From assembly GCA_003260075.1 (NCBI GenBank), contig QLIY01000148.1:97831-161830 (forward strand): DNA of 64,000 bases, read 5' to 3'. The stretch is from Phallusia mammillata. Lineage: Eukaryota > Chordata > Ascidiacea > Phlebobranchia > Ascidiidae. Position 1 is the stretch's first letter, and each line of letters starts with the position of its first letter. Both the position numbers and the translations under genes were made by a program. Shown in pieces: positions 42,801 to 55,228 of the stretch. Below the pieces are notes generated by a model, which was not told the origin of the DNA, searched no databases, and saw only the letters and a program-made list of their open reading frames with translations.

Positions 42801-45800
42801 AGTAGACTCGTTGTTCGGGTGAGTTGTGTGAATTTTAAAAAACACAAGCAAATAGAAATCTTGGTGTTAAAGGCCGAACACATAGACGTCGCATGCGGCT
42901 TGAATTATGATGAAAATAACGATTAAAATTAGCAGTCAGTGTGAATTGGTTTTACATCGGTAACTCTTTCGACAAGGATAGGCTTCTGTTGTGGGTTCGA
43001 ATCCCACCGACGACTAGCTTTTTTCTAGCTTTAGCCTTGCCTGTGGCTTAGGAGACCGACTTGAATCAGTGTAACGCTTTCAATAGTTAAGATTAACATA
43101 TGCAGTGATCGCTGGTCTGCACTAACGCTTCAGGGAAAAGGCTAGTACGTGAATTTATGTTTAAATTAGCTGACAATACAACAACATTCTGGATTTAATG
43201 TCTGACACTCTTAAGTGTTGGCTAACCAGTTAGCATTATTTCCATTAGGTAACATTGCTTGTGATTGAACTTTCATAAAGAAGACTTAACCGACCCTAGT
43301 ACATAGAGCGCCAAGGATAAGCTCCTGTCGTGGGTTCGAATCCCGCCGCGGACCAGATCACCTCCCAACATAAGCCCGATTGTTTGTTGTGACGAAGCGC
43401 AGCTAATATCGGGTGTTTTCCCTTAGGCGTTACTGCAGGGACATCGACGAATGCGGAACAGACAATGGGGGTTGTGCAGACAAATGCGTCAACAACTTGG
43501 GATCTTTCTTCTGTACTTGTCGGAAGGGATTTGAGCCGCTAGATGGCGGTAGCAGTTGCCAGGTAATCGACGTCGTGTTTTTATCTTTTCTTCGTTTCGC
43601 CCTATACGGGACTAGCTGATGTCCAATGGCCGAAATTTGACGCCTACTGTTGCCACAGTAAAAATTTGACACAGTAAAAAGATTTTTTCCCCATAATTTG
43701 ACAATTGCAGTACTTGTGTAATAGACAAACTACAAAGTAAAATCAAGGAAACTGCACTGCTAAAAAAAACTTGAGACAAGAGAAGTGAAATAAAGGTCGG
43801 TATAATCTGTAACATCGCCCGAAACCCTTAATTTTCACTACTTATTACTTTTAAATATTTGTTTTTCATTTTTTTAAAAACTTAAGTTTGTGCATAGTTT
43901 TTGTTTATTGTTAATTTTTGCATGTCCACTAATACCATCATAAAAGAAAAGACAAAAGGGTTAACTGTAAAAAGAGCCTAGTTCCGATGGGGCTCGAACC
44001 CATGACCTTCTGCGTGTAAAGCAGACGTGATAACCACTACACTACGGAACTAGATGCCGAAATGTGACGTAAATGTGGTAGAGTGTAAAGTCATAGACCC
44101 AAACCAAGCCCAAAGAGCCCGGTCGGACTCAGTTTGAAACATTATCAACTACAGGCTTGTGAAACCTTTCCGGAAGTTTTTCGTCCAACTAAAGACTTGT
44201 TTATAGTTTAAACGTTTGTCAAATCTCTTTAAACAAAATGAATATTTTGGAACACTATATACGGATCTGTTTAACCCCCCCCCCCCTAAATAGACGTAAA
44301 AAGCGACATGCTTTATTGTTCAAACGTTTCGGTAAACGCTCTTGCCATCATCACTGATACCCTGATTAAAAACGAATTATTTGTAAAACTTTGCACCAGT
44401 TAAACGAAAAACTTGACACTACACGCAACCTAATGGGCGAAATACAGTAAAACAAATGGACGATAAAATCCTTGGTAAAACAGAATCAGTGGCTTCAAAT
44501 AAAGGAATATTAATCGTCCATTGGTTTTACTGTACTATAGTGAAAAGACAAACAGTGATCGTCAGTTTAAGACATGCTGTTGATGGTTTTGATCTATTAA
44601 TAAAGTTGTCATTTTGCTTATGGACGAATCGTTTGTTCAGTATTTTCAATTTATATTTAACCTTAACATTCCCACACTTGCAGGATATAGACGAATGTGC
44701 GCGCGGTCACACGTGTCAACACGGCTGCATGAACTCACCAGGCTCATTTCAATGTACTTGTCCAGACGGATACATTATGAACTACGACAAGCGGACATGC
44801 AGAGGTCAGTCAATCAAACTTCTGTTGCGTCACACTTACCTGACTGTTACATCATATTATTTCACTGATACGTCACAGATATAAACGAGTGCTCACTTCC
44901 GGAATCGCCATGTGAACACAGATGTCAAAATTCCGTTGGCGGATTCCAGTGTATTTGCAACAAGGGATTTACCATGAACGATGTAAGGAGTTTCAGAATT
45001 TGTGTGTGACTTAATTGGTTAAGATGAACATAATTTTTTAACTGGGATCAGCCCTGAACCGTCCATGCAGGCCAGTCCCCCCCCCCTTAATTGGTTAAGA
45101 TGAACATAATTTTTTAACTGGGATCAGCCCTGAAGCGTCCATGCAGGCCAGCGATCACGGCACACTCATATATAAATCACAGTACGCCAGGCCCATTGAA
45201 GGCGCTATACCGAATCAGCCGGTCACCAAGCATTCACCACCATATGGCAAGGCGTAGGCTAGAAAAATCTAGCCTGCGGTGGGATTCGAACCCACGACAG
45301 GAGTCTTTCCGGGACTTCTACCAACTGAGCTACACAGGCTCAGTGGAGAATCCGCTGAAAGTCGAATCACAAGCACCGTTGCCTGCCTTGTATGCTGCTT
45401 ATGTCAGCTTCGTAGTAGGGGATCGCCTAATTAAAAAGTACCAGTTAAGACCAGCGATCACGGCACACTTACATATAAATCATAGCACGCGAGGCCCATT
45501 TGAAGCACAGCTGATTCGGTATAACACCTTCAATAGGCCAGGAGTGACGTAATTGCTATATGACATCATTGTGTTGCAGGTGACGCAGCGGTGTGATGAC
45601 GTGGACGAATGTGCCGACAACCCGTGTTCTCATGATTGTGAGAATACAGCAGGGTCGTACACGTGCGTATGTAATACCGGGTTCGAGCTGGTGGGAAGAA
45701 AATGTTTCAGTGAGTTTTGTTTACATATAATGATTTATAGGAAGTTTAAAGTACGTTGGTTATTCAAATTTACAAAAAAATAAAACGGATCCTCAAAAAG

Positions 45801-48800
45801 ATTTAAACACTTTGGTTTAATTAAAGTAACAATGCACCATTAGGCTTATATGAAGTAACCTTTGCCCGGTAAACTCAAACGTAAGATGGGTCACGTTATT
45901 TGCTGCTGTAAAACTTTGATCATAAACGTCCACTTAACCGACAACGACCCGGTGTAAAAACGTCGAAAAGTTATTTTAAAAACGATTTAAATGTCGGTTT
46001 GAACCAATAATTCCCTAAAAATTGCTGAGAGCGAGTTCGCGAGTGCATAAAGCTAATGGAATTAAAATAATGTTTAAAGGGTATAATTGTATGTGAAGGT
46101 CTAGAGACGATTTAAGCGAGTCAATTGGGTTAAATTAAAATAAAGTATAAAAAGTGCTTTAACATATTTCCAACAAAGCAGCCATCTCGAGAGTAGACTT
46201 TTTTAAAAACAAACAATGGCACCCCCCCCCCCCCAAAAAATCAGCAGTATTTGCAGTAGTATAGAAAATCAGTTGTAACTTTAGGAATTTTAACAAATAA
46301 ATAACCTTTTATATAAGGTATTGCTGCCAGGCATAATATCAATTTTATAGAGCCATTCTGGCAAGTATTTGTTATTATGACATTTCGACGTCTTATACAG
46401 GTCGCATTTAGTGTTATTTACTCCAAACAGGCGACATGTATGGGACGTCGAAACGTCGGAATAAAAAATACAATTGCCAGAAAAGCTCTTTAAAATTGAA
46501 ATAACCTTTTTCGTGAGCTAAGGGCTTAACGTTTAAGAACTATGCTGCCTTCAGGGTTTAAAATCTGCGCTGTACAACCCTTTGTTGGTTTAGATATAAA
46601 TGACTGCAAGAGCAGCCCATGCGTTCACGGCCGATGTTTCGACGGCCTCAACTCCTTCTCTTGCACTTGCACCTTCGGATGGTCAGGTGACCTGTGTGAC
46701 GTCATCAGTGACGCATGCTCGAGCAAGGCATGCGTGAATGGAGATTGTTACGTGTCTGGGTCGAGGTAAAAAAATCGACTGGATGTAGAATGTTCGCAAT
46801 TGTGACGTTTGTACGTGTATAAAAAAATGATTATTTATTGCATATATTCAGTGGTGGGATTCAGTGGTGGGATTCAGTCGGTTCGCACCTTTCTATAGAA
46901 CCGTCTCACGAAATTTTATGAGATCAGCGAACCGGTTAGCATTACTGGTTACTGTCAATGGACTTCTTGTAACAGAACCGACTGAAAAATATGACTTTTG
47001 TGATAGAACCAGCTGACAAAAAATTGAATCCCACCACTGCATATATTCGAGTAAATTAATTTTATCTAATTTGCTGTTTTTAAAATATTAGTAAGTTAAT
47101 TAAAAAACAGACAAGTTGTAATTGTGGCGTAACGGTTGAATGGCGTCATTTTTAAACTAGTCAAAAACTTTCTTTCTTGACCTCACAGTTACTCGTGCAC
47201 TTGCAACCCTGGATACACTGGACAGCATTGCGATGTCGACATCAATGAGTGTGAATCGAGTGACGTTGTTTGCAATGGAAACTGCATTAACACTGAAGGT
47301 AAAATAAATTGATATTTACCAAATTTTGTCTAAAGTTACCTGAAATCGCAAAAAATCCACTTTTTTTCACCAAACCAGTTCAGTTTTTAAGTACATTATA
47401 TATTTCATGGTTTTCAAAAGCTTAGCGTGAAACACACAAAGTTAAGGGAACACTAATCCTAATAAATAAAGATAAAATAGTTGTCGAAAGTATTTTTTTT
47501 TACAAATGTGTTGGCATCTTGTATTATTGTTAGTAGGCTACTTCCCAAACAAGAGATAGAAAACATTTTGTAAACCTAAATAACTGCGAATTGTGAATGT
47601 TAAATACGTTACGGCAGAGTTTTAAACTTGTTGAATTTTTTGCAACGCAATGTATCCACTTTTTAATCAATATGCTTCATGTCTGTGTCTAAAAGTTTGC
47701 AGAAATAACGTCAAAACGTAGGAACTAAAATAACAAACAATATTATTGAATCAAATTGTTGTAAAACTGTGAAACAAATAAAAATACCGGATGAGCAAAA
47801 AATAATAATGAAAACCTTGTAAAATAACGAAAAATTCGTTAAAAAATGTACGGTTTAAGTATTGCAAACCGTAAAAAACTAGAGAAAATGGCGGTAAAAA
47901 AAGTCTAGTTCCGATGGGGCTCGAACCCATGACCTTCTGCGTGTAAAGCAGACGTGATAACCACTACACTACGGAACTAGATGGGAGGTCTGGCGCTTAA
48001 CTGCGGTTATGTATATGGATCGTCGCCGTGTTAAGTGCTCCCTCTGTTTATGCAGACATAGTTTGAAATAAATATGTTGTTTAAAAAATAACATGTAGAA
48101 TTAATACAACACTTGCGCAAAAATAAACGTGCTATTTGTGCCTTGTCTTTTAATTTAGTTTGTGTTAATAGGGCGTTATAACAATTAATGTAGAAAGTAG
48201 AAACGCAATCATGCTACAATTAATAAATATATCCTGCCCATGTAAAAAAGAAATATTATTCGGTCATAATACGCAAATAAATGTGAGAAAAAAACGAGTT
48301 GTATTTCAAAAAAGCTTTCAAAGTATCATTTAAATTGGTTGCGAAAACGTTGTTGTAGGAATGAGAAAGTTATGTTAAGTAGTTACCACATCAAATTGTT
48401 CTTGGAAATGATTTAAACTTTTTAATTATGTTCTTCTTTTGTTTATTTAAAGAAACAGATGTGTGTACAAACGGCCAATGTAAACAGTATAGGCTACTAT
48501 TTAAAAATATAACAAGCAGTTATCCCCCCTTGAGTGAGTGTAGATTTGCACGCTTAAGGCTCATTAGCAAACCCGGTTTAAATGGCCTGGGGTCTCAAAA
48601 TCAAACTGCTTTGGGGGCCAAAAACATACTTTTAAGTAAGTCGAGGGCCGCACTATCGAAACATTTGTTACAGTGTAACATGACAACAAACGTATTGCGT
48701 GATTAAAAAGTGAAATGTTCATTAATGCCACTAATTATATTAAAAAACAATTAGATCATAAACATTACTGCCAGAGTACTGGTGTATATAGAATACATCG

Positions 48801-51800
48801 TTTAGACGTTTCGACAATCTTTGTTGTCATCATCAGTGCAGGTTGTCAATCAAGCTGTAGAACACGGTATATAAAGTAGTGATGCACCGAAGTTTCGGTT
48901 GGCCGAAACATTTCGGCCGAATACGCTGTTTTTCAAAGTTTCGGTATCGGCCCGAACTTTTTTAGGCGGGTTCGGTGCATCACTAAAAAGCACTAAGGAA
49001 AAAAGGTAAATGCCAGGTGTGTGAAGTGACGTCACAGGCGATAACAGGGAACTGGCGTTTAGAACGGTGGAGTAGAAAAAAGACAAGAACCGAAGAAATG
49101 GGTCAGGTGTTGAACAGGCGCAAGGGCATGGAAACTGTGTCGATGTTGAGCTCGGGTTCATGCTTTTGAATGAAAAGCGATTCGAGAAACAACAGTTTTA
49201 CGCGGTCTTGGTTTATGTCCAAAATCTCCGGCTCGACACAATTAACTTTATGTATCGGATTCGATAAAATCGTGCATGTAACAACTAAGCGCTTTGTATG
49301 TTTTCTTCTAGCTCTTGAGTCCTATTTTCACACAGGTTCGTACCAGTGCACATGTGGTGAAGGCTTTACAAGTGAAGGCGATATTTGTGTGGACATCAAT
49401 GAGTGTGAAGTGGATGGAGTGTGCGAACATGAATGTGTAAATAACCAAGGATCGTTCCTGTGTTTGTGTGGGTATGTTGTTAATTGTTTTACTGCTTTTA
49501 AATAATGTAATCGTATTTATTACTAACACACGAGGCTAGAAGCACTATATACGGATCTGTTCATAAGTTTAATGGTGAAAATAACGGCACAAATGGACGT
49601 AAAAATCGGCATGCTTTATTTTTCCTTTAGCCTATATCACATATCACTGATAATGGCATGAGCATTTACGGAAACGTTTGAAAAAAATAAAGCATGCTGC
49701 TTTTTACGTCTATTTGGGCCTTCGTTTTCACCATTAGGCTAGCAGCGTTTTTTAACAGTCGATTTTCAGACTCAGTTAACAACAGCCATACCATTAACGC
49801 GAATCGCCATTGAAATTATTAAGAAAAAAAAATATAAATAACAATTCTAAAATCTTCGGAAATATTGTGTTTAACACGCTGAACGATTATGGTACGTATA
49901 ATATTACGATGCAAAAACACTTGCGAGGCGCAAAAACAATTTTAAGACTGACATTTATATACAATTTCCGTGTTTTTCTCATGTCTCGTATTTTTGCTTC
50001 TTGGCAAATTTCAGGCCTGGTCTCACGGGGGATTTCCCTAACTGCGTCGACGTAGACGAGTGTCTCCATGACAACCACATGTGCAGTCAGACGTGTCGCA
50101 ACACCATGGTAACGTGCACGTTATATAACTGATGATACCAAATAGGCGAAATTATATATATTCCTTCATTTGAACCGACTGATTCTGTTTTACCAAGAAT
50201 TTTATCGTCCATTGGTTTTACTGTATTAGCCGATAGTTTAAAAAGCAAACAGTGATCGTCAGTTTAACACATGCTGTTGATGGTTTTCATCTATTACTAA
50301 AGCTGTCGTTTAAATCGTTGCATAACGTTGTACACATTTTTGCATTGTGCGGCAGGGTTCGTACGAGTGCACGTGTAATCCCGGTTACAACTTGATGCCA
50401 GACGGAAGTTGCGAAGATATCAACGAGTGTACCACAACCGGGGATCCACCCTGCGCACAGGTATGTTACGGATTTTTTCTTTTTTTAATTTTTCGGGTTT
50501 TGACGTAGTTTAACACTGGGACCGATATTTTCAACATTGTAGGGTTGCGACAACTTGGTCGGCTCGTTCAAGTGCTCGTGTCCCACCGGTCAGCGTCTCC
50601 ATGACGACGGCATCACGTGTGTGGCCATGCAGGGTTGCCAGGGAAACCCGAATGTGACGTACAGCGGCGCGAACCACCTCTTGATGGGGATAAAGAGCAA
50701 CGATTACATCACCAAGAAGCTGACGGCTCCGTTAAAGAACAGGTTCAAAGAAAAAACATTTTTTCCTCGGATGTAAAGTAAAATTTCCTCGCTTGAACAG
50801 GTTTAAATTAACAATAAGAAACAAACAGAAAAAATTGCGTAAAGCTTGTCAAATCAGAGCTGTAATTCGGGGCCGGGTTCGGGCTAGCCAGTTGCTGGAC
50901 CTGACGTAATGTCAAACAGGCCTAAAACGCCTTGTTCAAAAACATTTGTCTATTGTGTTTGTTGTCTTGGTCTTTCCTAAAGGGGTTGTTGAAAATGATT
51001 CGGGTTCGGGACGGGTTTCGGGCTTGTACTTTCGGGTTCGAGCTCCAATTTCAGGCCCGTTTACAACTCTGTGCCAAATAACCTCGCTAGCCAAGTGAAA
51101 TACTTGAGTGAAATAACCTATACTGGATTTATCTCAACTCAATCCAACTAATGATTAGAATCTACTTTGCAAAAGTTGAGTCAAGTAACTTAATACTAGC
51201 TTTACTATCTCAACTTAATGTATTATTATAGAATCTACTTTGCTGCTCGATTTAACACCCTGTCGCCGAGCGGTGTTGTCATGGCAATAGCCGACCAATC
51301 ACGAGCCAGCAGCGCTTACGTGATGGTTAGCGCGGGAAATTTAGTGGCTGGAATCGAAGCTGAAGGAGTTCACGCATCGTTGACTCCGACCCGGGTTGTA
51401 CACGTGGCAGACGGTGATTGGCACGTGGTAAGTAACATGTTTGGGCGGGAAATTTAAGGCCAAAAAGTTTTAGATTTGCGATATGAGGGTTTTAAGAAAC
51501 TTATTGGTGGATTTAAGTTAAAAACAGCAAATGGTTAACTGGAAGGAAATAGGTCTAGATTCTGGTAAAGAAGAACTAATACGGGAAGGGTTGCTGGTTC
51601 AAATCCCGTCGTCACCACTGCTAACTAGTTTTGGGACATTCCTGTGGTAAATGGTTAAATGGGCAATATGTTGAAACCCGCGAGAATGAACAATGCCGAC
51701 TTGTAACCGTATTCGACTTGTATATATGGGCACGAATACACAAGTCGAACTGACGGGTCTTTATCCCTTTTATTTAAATGAACCACCGTAGCCCCACAAG

Positions 51801-51940
51801 TCTATAATTTTATCCCGGACATCATTAAACCTGAAAATGTTAAACAGTTAAATCAGCCACAGAACAAAATCAAGTTTATAGCGCTCTTCTGACAAATGTA
51901 ATTTTATTCCGTTGTGACGTGCTTGCGTTCCATTCTTTTT

Positions 51941-52032
<92 letters not shown>

Positions 52033-55000
52033 AAACGTCGGAATAAAAACACAATTGCCAGAAGAGCTCTTTAAACTTCATAATATGCCTGGCACCAATA
52101 GCTTATACATAGACCCAAATGTATCGCACAAACAAACAACACTTTTCCAATTTAGGTGAAACTCCGATCTTCGAAGTCGTCAGTTCGTCTGATCGTCGAC
52201 GGGAGCACGAGGTCACGAACTTCTACATCCGGGACTTTCTTCTCCAAGGATACGATGTTGCACATTGGGGGAATCCCCGCCAACCACAGCCTTATGACAC
52301 AACTGGTACTTGAAAAAACTTATAGGGCCCAAAAAGTGACATGCTTTGTTGTTCAGAAAGTTCGTTTAAATGATAATGTTGCCAAACGGTTAAATAATAA
52401 AGTATGTCGCTTTTTACGTCGATTTGGGCCGTTATTTTCATCAATAAACTTATGAACAGATCCGTATATAGTGTTCATTAAACTTTAATTATTTACAAAA
52501 AATGCAACAACTTTGAGCCATGGGTGTTTCAAATACGGGTTGGTTAAACGCATATTCCAGTTGTTTGCAAGAAAAAGCTGCAAACTCCCCTCTCAAAAAA
52601 ACTTTTTTTCTTCATCGCGTTTTTGTTGATTTCTAAAGATTTTTTAATGCAGGATGACGCAGTCTTGTTTCGAGGTTGTTTTGCGAGCGTCCAGACGAAA
52701 GGTAAGATGGCTTGGACGCCGTCGAAACGACAGGTTTACGAGTCACACGTCGGGTGCATCCCCCAACCCGACACCACTGGAGTATACTTCTATGGGACCG
52801 GATATGCGAGATTCGGTATGTAGCAAGTTTTATCCCTGGACGGAACAGTGTCGGTTACATTCATTGCTGCTTTGAGCTCAATATCTCAATACAACTGCTT
52901 AGTAGAGCGCGAGTCGTAGGTTCGAACCCCATCGCTGGCTACAAAGAATTTCCAGCATACGCCATGCCATATATGGGAATGCTTGGTGACCGGCTGATTC
53001 GGTATGACGTCTTCAGTAGGCTTGGCAAAGTGTTCCTTATTACAACTTTATGTAACTTTCAAAATGTTTCGGCGTCCATGGCCATTAAACTTTGCATTAA
53101 AACCGTGTTCAACCCGCAGACACCAACCAGTATCGACGTCACATCGACTTCAAGCTGAGATTGAAAGTTCGAACAAGTTTTAGTGAAGGTTTGATCGTGT
53201 CAGGGTCGACCAGGAACGGGGGGAGCTACTCTCTAGCGCTCGTGGCGGGGAAGGTGAGATACGTTTGAAGTATAAGGTTCGAAAAGTTTATGAGGAACTC
53301 GAAGTACTTTTATTTAGGTTTCTTTAACGCGATGTTTTTAAAGGGCATGGCCTGAGTATTACTTTAAATTCCATAAGGAACTCTTTTCAATTTTGTGAAC
53401 TGATTTTAAAAGCAAAACATTGCAAAATACGTCTTTAATGTTTTATAAATTACGTTGTGACCGTTTTGTTTAAATTCTCCACGGTTCAAAGTTACAATTT
53501 TGTTTTAGAGTCTGAATTTTTAGAAAAGTGATAACAATTAGAAACTTTGAACCAGGGGTGCGAGAACTGTTCCTAGGGGGTGCGGGGATGCTTGCTTAAA
53601 AACTAAATTGCGATGGTTTTGTTATTTGAGCAATTACAGAAAGGGGGTGCGAAAAATGGTTGGTGATTCGAAAGGGGTGCAGCAAGGAAAAAGGTTAAGA
53701 ACCACTGTTTTAAACCTATTTAAAACAATTACCAAGGCATGGATGTGATGACGTAATCACATGACGTATATACCAGGTTGTGACGGAAGTTCGTAGCAAC
53801 ACTGATGACGTCATACTATCAGCGGTTTACCATGGAGACAGGAAATTGTTGTGCGATGGGTTGTGGATGACGATGTATTGCAGGATATCAGCCGGAAAGG
53901 TGAAAATTAGTGAAACATGAACCGCCTGTATCTCTCCTACTGATAACTCGATCTTTTCCGTTAAAGTCTGCAAGTTTGCTACGACACATAAATAAAATAA
54001 GACATTTAATTGAAAAAAAGTTGTTAAAATAAAGCCAGTATCAATGTAAAAGCATAGAGCCTATAAATGATAAGCTGCAGACAGTGCACACTGTTTCAAC
54101 GTATAAGGTCTCATCAGTGCAGCTGGTGACGAGAGATAAGCCGTATTGGCTAGTGTAGCCATACCCCCCCCCCAAGGTCTCATCAGTGCAGCTGGTGACG
54201 AGAGATCGGTCGTATTGGCTAATGTAGCCATCCAACGACACAGAATGACAAACGTACTCCTACCGTTGAATATGCACCAGTATCTATAATCCTTCATAAC
54301 TGTCGAAATTATGAAATAATAACGTCGTTTGAAGAACGGGATAGATTTGTAATCCCTTTTTTTCGGACAGATTTTTTAGCGTTAAGTCCTCTCATTCATG
54401 CGGAGTTGTTTTGAACCAATGAAGTTTTTCAGTAGATGAATTTTATCATCACTTTTTCAACCAAACTCTTTTCACCGACAGATATCTCTGTATGTTGATG
54501 GAAAAGCTGCTCAAACTTCAAAACGAGGTCCACGTGTTCGGTTCGATACGAGGTCTGATATATTCGTCGGTGGATTAAAAGGTAAACTGCTTTTAAAGAG
54601 TTATGTCGGTAAATATATTAAACTCTAAATGCGACGGAACCGAAAATTGGCGGATAAGCAGTATAGCTCATATCGAGCCGGCGAATCAAGTTACAGTTCA
54701 TCTGGTGCAAAATTTGGGCGCATTTTTTCATCAGTAGACCTTATAAAGCTGAGGAAGTTATCAAATTATTACTTTCGTTTTTGTTACAATATATTTTTAC
54801 TTATTTATGGTTTTGTTCTGTCCAACACCTTTGATGTCTTCGGTCTGTAATTTAATACTTTTAAAGCGGGTTAACGACCACTGGACGTGATTTTTCCCTT
54901 CTAATACGGGCGCGGTTTAAATCCAAGTTGGTTTGTCTAATCGCTGCGAAATCATCTCAAAATAAAATAAACAAATCGCGGTTTTGCTCATGCGGTTGAA

Positions 55001-55228
55001 ATTATCACGATGAAACGGAATCATCACGAGTATCACGGTAACCATGACAACCAACAGTCGTCATCATGATCGAATTCTGTTTCAATCACTAATCGTCCGC
55101 TAGGTGAAAGCAACGTGGCCGGTTTCCATGGCAGCGTGAAGAGTCTGCGAATCAACGACGCCAACGTCGACATCCGGGACTCTCAAGATTTCGCCGGTGT
55201 CAATATGATGGGGATTCCACCGAGATAG
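36815..55228 (+). CDS. PROS1/GAS6-like: Vitamin-K-dependent protein S/Gas6-like secreted protein: Gla, Cys loop, 17 EGF repeats, two laminin-G domains; complete
   Basis: 28 exons join in one frame: 36815-36905, 37561-37724, 38306-38330, 38391-38483, 38898-39017, 39932-40051, 40629-40748, 40832-40945, 41379-41495, 42129-42251, 42710-42818, 43427-43562, 44684-44804, 44879-44982, 45580-45709, 46594-46765, 47189-47298, 49336-49471, 50015-50108, 50356-50460, 50543-50742, 51232-51427, 52156-52305, 52653-52815, 53120-53253, 53777-53899, 54482-54581, 55104-55228. Total 3495 nt, 1164 codons plus TAG. Start is the ATG at 36815 (36818 equally possible). Exon 1 is a signal peptide. Exon 2 has the carboxylase-recognition propeptide (Phe -16, Ala -10, Leu -6 before RKRR) and a Gla domain with Glu at 6, 7, 14, 16, 19, 20, 25, 26 and 29. 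The 164-nt and 25-nt second and third exons match the usual Gla-gene layout. Exon 4 encodes a basic loop between two Cys, ending [14 protein letters not shown], like protein S. Many EGFs are calcium-binding (DIDEC). Family role: phosphatidylserine-bound ligand of TAM-type kinases or anticoagulant cofactor; which applies here is unknown. Confidence 0.95.
38556..38735. mobile_element. pogo/Tigger-like MITE, CAGTAACCTCGG...TCCGGA ends
   Basis: Starts with TA then CAGTAACCTCGGCCAATCCGG and ends with the inverse (TCCGGTTTAAGCGAGTCTAC). TA flank and terminus resemble pogo-group elements. A related sequence is at 41616-41955. Family assignment is tentative. Confidence 0.5.
39225..39645. repeat. Direct copies (39225-39434 and 39436-39645) around a single n
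   Basis: About 210-bp copies, almost identical, separated only by the n at 39435. Intronic in the Gla gene. Confidence 0.85.
41570..41871. repeat. Direct copies around a C run at 41710-41719
   Basis: Intronic. Copies of 140-150 bp with several differences, containing TTAATCCGGA repeat sequence. Confidence 0.85.
42965..43360 (+). repeat. tRNA-derived SINE sequence, two heads
   Basis: GTTCGAATCCCACC and GTTCGAATCCCGCC B boxes occur at about 42995 and 43335. The conserved body GTGATCGCTGGTCTGCA...CGCTTCAGGG lies between. In an intron of the Gla gene. Confidence 0.65.
43979..44051 (-). tRNA. tRNA-Val (anticodon UAC)
   Basis: A 73-nt cloverleaf on the minus strand: a perfect 7-bp acceptor stem (AGTTCCG with CGGAACT), discriminator A, D arm TAGTGTAGTGGTTATCAC, anticodon loop CTTTACA (TAC), variable loop and T arm ATGGGTTCGAGCCCCAT. 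No intron. An oligo-T tract follows the 3' end, as expected for a Pol III terminator. It lies antisense inside an intron of the Gla gene. Confidence 0.95.
44237..44345. repeat. Dispersed MITE fragment (TATATACGGATCTGTT...GACATGCTTTATTGTTCAAACG)
   Basis: Interrupted by a C run at 44275-44286. Fuller copies lie at 49548-49745, 52318-52485 and 63415-63500, where the ends form inverted repeats. Confidence 0.6.
45011..45152. repeat. Direct copies around a C run at 45077-45086
   Basis: About 66-bp copies of the SINE tail, intronic. Confidence 0.8.
45020..45540 (-). repeat. tRNA-derived SINE, best copy in the window
   Basis: On the minus strand a head at 45342-45266 has a 7-bp acceptor stem, A box and GGTTCGAATCC B box, but the anticodon loop lacks U33. 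A body and a tail follow (GTGATCGCTGGCCTGCATGG then TTCATCTTAACC). A second body copy lies at 45445-45540. Other members are at 1.15-1.42, 42.97-43.36, 52.9-53.0 and 55.46-55.56 kb. Confidence 0.75.
46318..46495. repeat. Palindromic MITE (CTGCCAGGCATAATATC...GAAACGTCGGAATAAAA...TTGCCAGAA)
   Basis: Inverted arms GACGTCTTATACAGG and its complement surround the centre. Family members are at about 18786-18885, 21793-21930, 36243-36390 and 51868-52108. Confidence 0.65.
46849..47039 (-). mobile_element. CAGTGGTGGGATTCA-family MITE with perfect target duplication
   Basis: 8-bp duplication CATATATT (46841-46848 and 47040-47047) shows this family is hAT-type. The left terminus is itself doubled. Confidence 0.92.
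47906..47978 (-). tRNA. tRNA-Val (anticodon UAC), second copy
   Basis: Same 73-nt sequence as the gene at 43979-44051, with a T-rich terminator directly downstream. The conserved block is little longer than the tRNA (a few flanking bases). Antisense in a later intron of the Gla gene. Confidence 0.95.
48877..48985. mobile_element. Short MITE, TAGTGATGCACCGAA ends
   Basis: About 109 bp with inverted ends TAGTGATGCACCGAA and TTCGGTGCATCACTA and an internal TTCGGCCGAA-type palindrome. Confidence 0.75.
49548..49745. repeat. Dispersed palindromic MITE (TATATACGGATCTGTTCATAA)
   Basis: Contains both arms of the GACGTAAAAAGCGACATGCTT inverted repeat. The related copy at 52318-52485 is in opposite orientation. 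Confidence 0.6.
51943..52031. other. 89-base C run replacing the centre of a palindromic MITE
   Basis: The flanks are the two arms of the element seen whole at 46318-46495. The run occupies the place of its central 60-70 bp. Poly-Gly and poly-Pro ORFs here are artefacts. Confidence 0.8.
53551..53707. mobile_element. hAT-type MITE, CAGGGGTGCGAGAAC...GGTTAAGAACCACTG
   Basis: Related to the element at 33613 but inverted. The target duplication is not clear. Confidence 0.7.
54105..54232. repeat. Direct copies around a C run at 54164-54173
   Basis: About 59-bp copies, intronic, with a few differences. Confidence 0.8.

Noticed and set aside
45266..45342. tRNA gene on the minus strand (apparent GGA anticodon)
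   Set aside because: The acceptor stem is good, but the anticodon loop lacks U33 and the sequence continues into a repeated SINE body.
49170..49335. 5' extension of the EGF ORF at 49170 as coding
   Set aside because: A CAG acceptor at 49335 with matching phase shows that this part is intron.
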